Source of the DNA: Oscillospiraceae bacterium
Lineage (GTDB): Bacteria; Bacillota; Clostridia; Oscillospirales; Oscillospiraceae
Assembly (NCBI GenBank): GCA_017521875.1
Contig: JAFXBH010000037.1
Location: forward strand, 1-10,225
Length of the DNA: 10,225 nt
Direction: 5' to 3'
The position numbers and the translations under genes are program-made. Positions 1-5,202 of the stretch are shown piece by piece (positions within the stretch are counted from its first letter, which is position 1; the number at the start of each line of letters is the position of its first letter). The notes beneath the pieces were generated by a model. It did not search any database. It was not told the DNA's origin and saw only the letters and a list, made by a program, of their open reading frames with translations.

Positions 1-18
1 AATCTTCACTGTTTCCTT

Positions 19-148
19 GTCATTCCGAACCAGTGCTCACACTGGTGTGGGAATCTAGAATGCCGGCTTTAGATTGCCACGTCGCCTACGGCTCCTCGCA
101 ATGACACAGGGGGCGAGATAGCCACGGGCTGCGCTCCTGGCAACGACA
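19..148 (+). repeat. Composite intergenic repeat, left copy (modules A-B-C)
   Basis: Three short modules lie in a row. Module A (19-56) has a CCAGTG/CACTGG hairpin (30-35 with 40-45) inside ATTCC/GGAAT ends. Module B (71-105) runs from AGATTGCCACG to GCAATGAC. Module C (about 112-148) is a diverged B-like unit. The block reappears inverted at 4970-5097, with about 16 mismatches or indels over roughly 132 aligned positions by hand. Bases 1-5 (AATCT) match the end of an A module, so another unit probably starts left of the window. The repeat ends 37 bp before the fucU-like start codon. No open frame of interest is seen. Function unknown; dispersed hairpin repeats of this kind are common in clostridial genomes. 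Confidence 0.8.
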
Positions 149-185
149 CATTTATTATAGAATTCATTACGGAGGTCATTTTACT

Positions 186-632
186 ATGCTGAAAAACATC
201 CCTTCCATTCTTTCTCCCGAACTGCTGAAAGTACTGGCCGAAATGGGTCACAGCGACCGCATCTGCATCGGCGACGGCAATTTCCCCGGCGCATCTATGG
301 CCAAGGCCAAGAACGCCATCTTCCTGCGGGCTGACGGCCACGGCGTTCCCGAAATCTTAGACGCTATTTTGCAGGTATTCCCCCTGGACACCTATGTAGA
401 AAAACCTGCCATTCTGATGGAAAAAATGGACTGCGACAAGGATCTGGTGATCCCCGTATGGGACGAGTACAAGGCCATTATCGCCAAGCACGATGCCCGT
501 GGCGCAGAAGCCGTTGGCAACATTGACCGCTTCAAGTTCTACGACGAAGCCAAGGACTGCTACTGCATTCTGCAGACCGGCGAGACCGCTATCTACGCCA
601 ACATCATTCTGCAAAAGGGTGTTATTAAGTAA
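186..632 (+). CDS. fucU: RbsD/FucU-family sugar mutarotase (L-fucose mutarotase-like)
   Basis: This 148-aa protein matches FucU, a cytoplasmic enzyme that interconverts the alpha and beta anomers of L-fucose (the related RbsD acts on ribose). The N-terminal stretch LSPELLKVLAEMGHSD is almost the same as in E. coli FucU. His22 and Asp30 fall where the family has conserved active-site residues. The C-terminal part also fits: RFKFYDEA (115-122), then TGE and YANIILQKG (137-145). Length is normal (about 140-150 aa). The ATG at 186 follows a good GGAGGT site (171-176). The gene is 3 bp from a downstream AEC transporter gene and probably shares its mRNA. No other fucose gene is visible, so the true sugar could be something else; the family call is firm, the substrate is not. 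Confidence 0.9.
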   Translation: MLKNIPSILSPELLKVLAEMGHSDRICIGDGNFPGASMAKAKNAIFLRADGHGVPEILDAILQVFPLDTYVEKPAILMEKMDCDKDLVIPVWDEYKAIIAKHDARGAEAVGNIDRFKFYDEAKDCYCILQTGETAIYANIILQKGVIK

Positions 633-635
633 GAT

Positions 636-1559
636 ATGCAGACAGTGATTTCTGTAATTCAAACCGCCCTGCCGGTGTTTCTTGCCCTGGCGCTGGGTAT
701 GTTGTGCCGCCGCATCGGTTTCCTCACCCGGGAAGGTGTGGATACTTTGAAAAAAGTGGTGGTCAACCTGACCCTGCCGGCGGTACTGCTTAGCGCATTT
801 GCCACCGCAGAATACAGTCTTTCCACCATCGCAATGCCTGTGGTGATGTTCCTTTTGTGCTGTGTGGCCTTGGCTTTGGGCTTTTTGGTGGTGCGGCTGT
901 TCCGTATTCAGAGCCGGCTTGCGCCTTTTTTGGCCTCCGGTTTTGAAGCGGGTATGCTGGGTTATGCCCTGTTTGTACTGCTGTTTCCGGACAAAAGCGT
1001 GTCCGGCTTTGCCATGCTGGACATCGGCCACACCCTGTTCGTCTTTACCCTGTATAAAATTCTTCTCAGCGGCAAAACCGACTGGAAAGCCATTGGCAAA
1101 GACCTGATCACCACACCCATTTTGTGGGCGGTGTTCTTCGGCGTGATCATCGGCGCCACCGGTCTGTACAAGGCCATGGGCACTTGGGGTGTCAGCGGCG
1201 TATTCGACGGCATTACCGACTTCATCTCCGCCCCCACCGGTATGGTGATTTTGCTGACCGTGGGTTACGACTTAGTTCCCAAGGAGATCCCCTGGAAAAA
1301 GACCGCAGGCTTGATGGCAATGCGGCTGGGTGTTTTGGCTTTGGTCTACGGCCTGTTGGTGGTGATCAACCGCAACCTGCTGGGGGGTATGATTTTTGAA
1401 GGCGCGGCGCTTTTAATGATGATCCTGCCGCCTCCTTATGTGATCCCGGTATTTGCCGACGAACCGGCAGAACGGGTGCAGATCTCCTCGGCGCTCTCTG
1501 CGCTGACATTGCTGACCATCATTCTGTTTGCAATTCTCACCGTGGTATTCAGTTTGTAA
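636..1559 (+). CDS. AEC (auxin efflux carrier) family transporter
   Basis: A 307-aa integral membrane protein with about ten hydrophobic segments (roughly 6-24, 42-58, 64-88, 96-117, 123-144, 161-178, 196-212, 224-245, 250-272, 284-305). Two halves of five helices each, and the N-L-T-L-P-A motif near residue 44, fit the AEC family. Bacterial members are annotated as permeases or exporters of organic acids such as malonate or malate, but most have no tested substrate. The ATG lies 3 bp after the fucU-like stop codon and has no clear Shine-Dalgarno site close by (the nearest purine run is about 613-618), so translation is probably coupled to the upstream gene. A strong terminator follows at 1606-1637. 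Pairing with a sugar mutarotase could mean a sugar-derived substrate, but that is a guess. Confidence 0.85.
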   Translation: MQTVISVIQTALPVFLALALGMLCRRIGFLTREGVDTLKKVVVNLTLPAVLLSAFATAEYSLSTIAMPVVMFLLCCVALALGFLVVRLFRIQSRLAPFLASGFEAGMLGYALFVLLFPDKSVSGFAMLDIGHTLFVFTLYKILLSGKTDWKAIGKDLITTPILWAVFFGVIIGATGLYKAMGTWGVSGVFDGITDFISAPTGMVILLTVGYDLVPKEIPWKKTAGLMAMRLGVLALVYGLLVVINRNLLGGMIFEGAALLMMILPPPYVIPVFADEPAERVQISSALSALTLLTIILFAILTVVFSL

Positions 1560-1605
1560 CACCCCAATTATATAAAATATTTATAGAGACGGTCAATAAC
1601 CATCC

Positions 1606-1637
1606 AAAAAGCCTTCCCCTAAGAGGGAAGGCTTTTT
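1606..1637. terminator. Bidirectional intrinsic terminator
   Basis: GCCTTCCC (1611-1618) pairs perfectly with GGGAAGGC (1625-1632) around a 6-nt loop. It is flanked by AAAAA (1606-1610) and TTTTT (1633-1637), so it can end transcripts from both sides: the fucU/AEC unit on + and the 98-aa gene on -. Confidence 0.92.
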
Positions 1638-1648
1638 GCGTTAGCAGG

Positions 1649-1945
1649 TCATTCCAACAATTCAGCAGCCAGACGAAAACCGGTTTTCACACCTGCCTGA
1701 AACGCAAGTTTTTCCTGCTGAACGGAAAGACCGCACACAACAGAAAACACATAATCAAATTTATCCTCCGACAACTCCGGCAAACTGTAGTACAGTTCCT
1801 GAAACCGTCTCCGCAATTCCGGATTTTCTAAAGTATTTGCTTCCGTATAACACCAGTGCAATTCCTCCAAAAGAGAATCCCCATCGGTATAGCCCATCGG
1901 ATTTTGGTCTAAGTACGCACGAAGTTTCATTCTATATGTATCCAT
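1649..1945 (-). CDS. Small protein of unknown function (98 aa, DUF6809-like)
   Basis: I do not recognise this protein with certainty. It is an acidic, probably all-helical 98-aa cytoplasmic protein. Its C-terminal pattern FQAGVKTGFRLAAELLE (about 82-98) resembles the ending of the DUF6809 family, small Firmicutes proteins of similar size and unknown function; that link is tentative. There is no signal peptide or membrane segment. The ATG at 1945 is well supported: AAAGGAG (1954-1960) lies 8 nt upstream and a TTGACA/TAGAAT promoter lies behind it. It is divergent from an XRE regulator whose promoter mirrors its own, so the two are probably co-regulated. Its GC content is visibly lower than that of the flanking genes, suggesting separate acquisition. 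It ends just before a bidirectional terminator. Confidence 0.75.
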   Translation of the reverse strand: MDTYRMKLRAYLDQNPMGYTDGDSLLEELHWCYTEANTLENPELRRRFQELYYSLPELSEDKFDYVFSVVCGLSVQQEKLAFQAGVKTGFRLAAELLE

Positions 1946-1989
1946 AGATTTTACTCCTTTTTGTTAGATAAAGTAAATTTAATAGTATT

Positions 1990-2017
1990 ATTCTACTACA
2001 GATTTGCCGTTTGTCAA
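1990..2017 (-). promoter_or_regulatory. Promoter of the 98-aa protein gene
   Basis: On the minus strand, a consensus -35 TTGACA (2012-2017) is followed after 16 bp by -10 TAGAAT (1990-1995). The expected transcript start near 1983 leaves a leader of about 38 nt with a good ribosome-binding site. Confidence 0.7.
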
Positions 2018-2039
2018 CACTATTCTTGTGTAGTAGCAT
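2011..2039 (+). promoter_or_regulatory. Promoter of the XRE regulator gene
   Basis: TTGTCA (2011-2016) is followed after 17 bp by TAGCAT (2034-2039). It overlaps the -35 of the divergent promoter almost completely, so one RNA polymerase should exclude the other. The leader would be about 29 nt. Confidence 0.6.
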
Positions 2040-2074
2040 ATAAGTAACCAATCTAACCAAAAGGAAATAATACT

Positions 2075-2287
2075 ATGAAAATTTATCTAAAAGAATTTCG
2101 AGATAAACGCAATCTTTCGCAAAGAGAAGTTGCAGAGAGCATTGGTATAGACCAGAGACAGTGGTCGAGATATGAAAACGGTGTCAACAAGTTCCCCGTT
2201 CGGTATTTGAAAAAGATATGCCAGAAATATAATGTGTCAGCCGATGAGATTTTAGGACTCTTTTCGACAGACGAATCCTGTGAATAA
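2075..2287 (+). CDS. Small XRE-family helix-turn-helix transcriptional regulator
   Basis: A 70-aa protein made almost entirely of a Cro/C1-type DNA-binding domain. Residues 7-27 (EFRDKRNLSQREVAESIGIDQ, opening helices and HTH), then QRQWSRYENG (recognition helix and following turn, 27-36) and LKKICQKYNVSADEILGL (45-62) form the usual five-helix fold. There is no effector-binding or peptidase domain, so it probably acts as a dimeric repressor like small phage or addiction-module regulators. The ATG at 2075 follows AAGGA (2061-2065). Its promoter region mirrors that of the divergent 98-aa gene. Toxin-antitoxin-like use was considered, but the partner does not look like a known toxin. Low GC compared with its neighbours suggests transfer. 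Confidence 0.88.
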   Translation: MKIYLKEFRDKRNLSQREVAESIGIDQRQWSRYENGVNKFPVRYLKKICQKYNVSADEILGLFSTDESCE

Positions 2288-2296
2288 TGCAGTAAA

Positions 2297-2330
2297 CCCC
2301 GGCAGACGGTTGTCTGCCGGGGATCTTTTT
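2297..2330 (+). terminator. Intrinsic terminator of the XRE gene
   Basis: CCCCGGCAGAC (2297-2307) pairs perfectly with GTCTGCCGGGG (2312-2322) around a 4-nt loop, followed by ATCTTTTT (2323-2330). Its T-tract overlaps the stop codon of the convergent DegV-family gene (2329-2331). On the minus strand the hairpin is followed only by TTTACT, a weaker tract, though it may still help end the degV transcript. Confidence 0.9.
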
Positions 2331-3189
2331 ATCTATGTTCACCTAAGAAGAACAGCGCCAGTGTGCCGGGGCCGGAGTGAGAGCCGATTACCGCACCTAC
2401 ATAATAGATCAGTACATTTTTCACGCCGTACTTTTCCTTCACCAGGGATTCCAGGTATTGGGCGTCTTCCAAGCAGTCGCCATGGCAAATAAACACCGTT
2501 TCATTTTCTCCGGGAAGACCCAACTCCTCCATCTTCTTGGCCAGCGCCTGAATGGAGGCCTTGCGGCCGCGGGCCTTGGACATATTCACCAGTTTGCCGT
2601 TTTCGTCGGCGTGGAGTACCGGTTTGATCTGCAGCATAGTGCCCACCAACGCGGTAGCCGCGCTGATCCGGCCGCCCCGCTTCAGGTACATCAGATCGTC
2701 CACGGTAAACCAGTGGCAGAGATTCTGCTTGTGGTCTTCGCACCACTGGGTCAGTTCTTCCAGAGAAAGTCCTGCATCCCGCTTCTGACAGGCGTAGTAC
2801 ACAAACAAACCCTGACCCAAGGAGGCGCAGAGGGTATCCACCACATGCACTTTTCGATCGGGATACTGCTCCATCAGATCGCCTGCGGCGATCACTGCAG
2901 ACTGGTAAGTAGTGGACAGTCCGGAGGAGAATGTCAGTATCAGTGCATCTTCTCCATTTTGCAGAATTGGCTCAATCACATCCTGCCAATCCTGGGGATT
3001 GGCGGCAGAGGTGGTGGCTTCTTCGCCGCTGCGCAGGCCGTCAAACATCTCCCGCAGCCATTGTTCGGTATACTGATTCACAGACTGTCCCTTGTAGTTG
3101 ACGCTGAGGGCCACCACAGAAAGGTTCAGTTCTTCATACATATTTGCGGGAAAGTCGCAACAGGTGTCGGTCACAATACGGTATGCCAT
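2329..3189 (-). CDS. DegV-family fatty-acid-binding protein
   Basis: A 286-aa cytoplasmic protein of normal DegV length. DegV proteins bind a fatty acid between two alpha/beta domains; FakB members present it to the kinase FakA for use in phospholipid synthesis. The expected landmarks are present: an N-terminal TDT motif after a beta strand (7-9), TTSAANP (59-65), the FSSGLSTTYQSA ligand-site segment (87-98), and the C-terminal SHSGPGTLALFFLG block near 270-283. The ATG at 3189 follows AAGGAG (3197-3202) at 7 nt. An AT-rich TATATTATAA stretch (minus strand, 3233-3242) may hold the -10 element. It appears to be a single-gene transcript. No fakA-like gene is adjacent, so whether it is a FakB or another DegV paralogue cannot be decided here. 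Confidence 0.92.
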   Translation of the reverse strand: MAYRIVTDTCCDFPANMYEELNLSVVALSVNYKGQSVNQYTEQWLREMFDGLRSGEEATTSAANPQDWQDVIEPILQNGEDALILTFSSGLSTTYQSAVIAAGDLMEQYPDRKVHVVDTLCASLGQGLFVYYACQKRDAGLSLEELTQWCEDHKQNLCHWFTVDDLMYLKRGGRISAATALVGTMLQIKPVLHADENGKLVNMSKARGRKASIQALAKKMEELGLPGENETVFICHGDCLEDAQYLESLVKEKYGVKNVLIYYVGAVIGSHSGPGTLALFFLGEHR

Positions 3190-3317
3190 AGATTATCTCC
3201 TTAAAAATACTGGACAGGAAGACCCTTCCATCTTATAATATAGATTGTACCCTGATTGTAACGGAAATTAGTCTGTCATTCCAGCCACCGAAGTTGGATT
3301 TTTGGTTTTTTACCGCC

Positions 3318-3355
3318 CCGGATAGTAGATTTTTCAACTCTACCGGCAGTAGAAT
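3318..3355 (+). repeat. Imperfect direct repeat upstream of the CDF gene
   Basis: CCGGATAGTAGATT (3318-3331) recurs as CCGGCAGTAGAATT (3343-3356), with one base fewer between CCGG and AGTAGA, at a period of about 25 bp. It lies about 40 bp upstream of the CDF start codon. It may be a regulator site for the exporter gene. No well-spaced sigma-A promoter was found in this gap (3190-3397). Weak evidence. Confidence 0.3.
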
Positions 3356-3397
3356 TTCTGTTTTTGTTTAAAGTTTTTCGATTTTGGAGGGTTTTTC

Positions 3398-4567
3398 ATG
3401 ACAAAACTGCTGCAAAAAATTTGCCTGCCCAAGGATACCCCTGCCACTGCCCCAAAGTACCGGGCTGCGGTGGGTCGGTTGTCCGGCGTGGTGGGAATTG
3501 TGTGCAATTTGCTTCTGTTTGGCGGAAAACTGCTGATTGGTACCTTGTCCGGATTCTTGTCTATCACCGCCGACGCTATGAATAACCTGTCCGACGCCAC
3601 CAGCGCGGTAGTGACGCTGGTCGGTTTCAAACTGGCGGAAAAACCCGCTGACAGCGATCACCCTTACGGTCACGCCCGGTATGAATACCTGTCCGGTCTG
3701 GCAGTAGCGGCCATGATCGTGGTGATCGGTTTTGAACTGGGAAAATCCTCTGTCACCAAAATTTTCAACCCTGCCGATTCCCAATTTTCCATTCCCCTGG
3801 TGATCGTGTTGGCCGGGTCGATTCTCATCAAACTGTGGCTCTCTCTGTTTAATAAAACCCTGGGAAAATCCATTGATTCCGCCACCCTGATGGCCACCGC
3901 CGCAGACAGTCGGAACGACGCCATTTCCACCGGCGCGGTGCTGATTGCCGCTGTCGTGGAACATTTTACAAATTGGAAAATTGACGGCTATATGGGTCTT
4001 GCGGTGGCGCTTTTCATTCTGTACAGCGGCATCACTTTGGCAAAAGAGACCATCAGTCCTCTGCTGGGCGAGTCCGCCAGCCCGGAACTGCAAAACCAAA
4101 TCGTCGACCTGATGAAAAGCGAGCCGGCTGTGCTGGGTTTCCACGACCTGATGGTTCACGATTACGGCCCCGGCCAGCGGTTTGGCAGTCTTCATGTGGA
4201 GATGGACCAGGGGGCAGATCCCCTTTGGTGCCACGAACTGATCGACGACTTAGAGCGGAAATGTCTGCAGGAACTGGGTGTCCACCTGGTGATCCACTAC
4301 GATCCGGTGGTGGTGGGCGATGCAGTCCTGGACGAATTACGGCAGGAGGTCAGCGGATATCTCACAGAGATAGACCCCCGGCTTTCCCTTCACGATTTCC
4401 GTATGGTGAAAGGCGCCGGACACACCAACCTGATTTTTGACATCGCCATGCCCCATGCTTTGGCCGGGCAGGAAAAGAACATTAAAACGGGCATAGAAAA
4501 TGCCCTGGCGGAACACCGCCAAGGCACTTATTACCTGGTGATCACTTTCGACCGGATTTCAGACTGA
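3398..4567 (+). CDS. Cation diffusion facilitator (CDF) family metal exporter, probably Mn2+-type
   Basis: A 389-aa CDF transporter, which exports divalent metal in exchange for protons across the cytoplasmic membrane as a dimer. Residues 25-225 hold six membrane segments. In segment 2, ADAMNNLSD gives Asn62 and Asp66; in segment 5, ADSRND gives Asp170 and Asp174. This N-D/D-D metal site differs from the H-D site of zinc CDFs and resembles manganese CDFs such as MntE, so Mn2+ is the best guess. HPYGHARYEYLSG (88-100) is the conserved loop. The usual C-terminal cytoplasmic domain (about 228-304) contains several His residues. A second, similar domain follows (about 312-389), explaining a length beyond the usual 300. 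The ATG follows GGAGGG (3386-3391). The 3' end overlaps the convergent membrane-protein gene by 26 bp. Confidence 0.92.
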   Translation: MTKLLQKICLPKDTPATAPKYRAAVGRLSGVVGIVCNLLLFGGKLLIGTLSGFLSITADAMNNLSDATSAVVTLVGFKLAEKPADSDHPYGHARYEYLSGLAVAAMIVVIGFELGKSSVTKIFNPADSQFSIPLVIVLAGSILIKLWLSLFNKTLGKSIDSATLMATAADSRNDAISTGAVLIAAVVEHFTNWKIDGYMGLAVALFILYSGITLAKETISPLLGESASPELQNQIVDLMKSEPAVLGFHDLMVHDYGPGQRFGSLHVEMDQGADPLWCHELIDDLERKCLQELGVHLVIHYDPVVVGDAVLDELRQEVSGYLTEIDPRLSLHDFRMVKGAGHTNLIFDIAMPHALAGQEKNIKTGIENALAEHRQGTYYLVITFDRISD

Positions 4568-4943
4568 GCATCAGCAGGCAAGCCCACAGAAACAGGCTTA
4601 CCGCCCAATATTGGATGCAAATCATAGGCGCGGAGAACATGGTCAGCAACACATACAGAACCAGTCCCGTATGGGCGGAAAAATTCACCGAAAGCACATT
4701 CAGCACCAGCAGAATCAAAGTCAGAACCAAACTGGCAATACTGAGCAATCGCAAAACCAGAAATGTTTTGCGGTTGCTCTCTTTTTTTGCCTGCCACCAA
4801 AGCCAGAACGGCGGCAGGAAGAACAAAACGCCCACTCCCACCAGGATGGCTTTGGCAAACCCTGTGGTCTCCGGCAAAAAACCCAGCCCCACGCATAAAG
4901 CATATAACACGCCCCAAATGGCGTAAATCCATGATTTTTTCAT
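4542..4943 (-). CDS. Small integral membrane protein of unknown function
   Basis: A 133-aa protein I cannot assign to a family. It has hydrophobic segments at about 5-23, 30-50, 62-86 and 93-127, the last long enough for two passes, with a short basic linker (QAKKESNRK, 51-59) and a basic C-terminus. A four-helix membrane protein is likely. The start is well supported: AAAGGAG lies just upstream of the ATG at 4943. Overlapping frames in this stretch lack such a site and look unlike proteins. The gene converges on the CDF gene with a 26-bp overlap of coding ends, so each transcript runs antisense to the other's end. The composite repeat starts 26 bp upstream of its start codon, in the gene's own orientation. 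No function is proposed. Confidence 0.7.
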   Translation of the reverse strand: MKKSWIYAIWGVLYALCVGLGFLPETTGFAKAILVGVGVLFFLPPFWLWWQAKKESNRKTFLVLRLLSIASLVLTLILLVLNVLSVNFSAHTGLVLYVLLTMFSAPMICIQYWAVSLFLWACLLMLSLKSGRK

Positions 4944-4969
4944 AAGCGCTCCTTTCTATTATCCATCAT

Positions 4970-5097
4970 TGTCGTTGTCAGGGCGTCAGCCCGTGGCAAT
5001 CTCGCACCTTTGTCATTGCGAGGAGCGTAGCGACGTGGCAATCTAAAGTCGGCACAATAGATTCCCACACCAGTGTGAGCACCGGCTCGGAATAACA
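4970..5097 (-). repeat. Composite intergenic repeat, right copy (inverted)
   Basis: Read on the minus strand from 5097 to 4970, this gives the same order of modules A (5059-5097), B (5011-5044) and C (4970-5005) as 19-148, with most differences being single substitutions. It lies 26 bp upstream of the membrane-protein start codon and has the same orientation as that gene, just as the left copy does for the fucU-like gene. Confidence 0.8.
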
Positions 5098-5108
5098 ACA
5101 AAACACAA

Positions 5109-5196
5109 CAGATTCCCACGCCAGTCTGCGGACTGGCTCGGAATGACAACGAAAGAGACCTTCCATACCACGAAAGCAAGCCGGCTCGGAATGGCA
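5109..5196 (-). repeat. Further copies of module A
   Basis: A complete module A (5109-5148) differs from its neighbour at 5059-5097 mainly in the hairpin: GCCAGTC/GACTGGC (5120-5126 with 5131-5137) instead of ACCAGTG/CACTGGT. Both arms changed together, so pairing is kept. A partial copy ending GGCTCGGAATGGC follows at about 5176-5195, a few bases before the recG stop codon. Confidence 0.7.
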
Positions 5197-5202
5197 AATA
5201 TG

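Larger units (their letters stand above)
1990..2039. promoter_or_regulatory. Inverted-repeat operator candidate between divergent genes
   Basis: TGTAGTAGAAT, read on the minus strand from 2000 to 1990, mirrors TGTAGTAGCAT at 2029-2039: 8 perfect bases, then one mismatch, then two more matches. Each arm covers one -10 box. The arm centres are about 39 bp apart, close to four helical turns. This layout suits binding by the adjacent small XRE regulator, giving autoregulation and co-regulation; that role is inferred. Confidence 0.55.

Noticed and set aside
1649..2287. Toxin-antitoxin module
   Set aside because: The XRE protein could be an antitoxin, but the genes are divergent and the 98-aa protein lacks any toxin motif I recognise (HigB/RelE, HipA, HEPN, Fic).
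2377..3204. 275-codon open frame antisense to the DegV-family gene
   Set aside because: It is a shadow frame of a clearly recognised gene, with no family motifs.
3190..3397. yybP-ykoY manganese riboswitch upstream of the Mn-type CDF gene
   Set aside because: I looked for the conserved GGGGAGTAG-type core and the paired loops and did not find them; only a weak direct repeat is present.
4611..4945. Plus-strand frames opposite the 133-aa membrane protein
   Set aside because: They lack good ribosome-binding sites and show low-complexity Gln/Asn/Lys-rich translation, while the minus-strand frame has a clear site and membrane helices.
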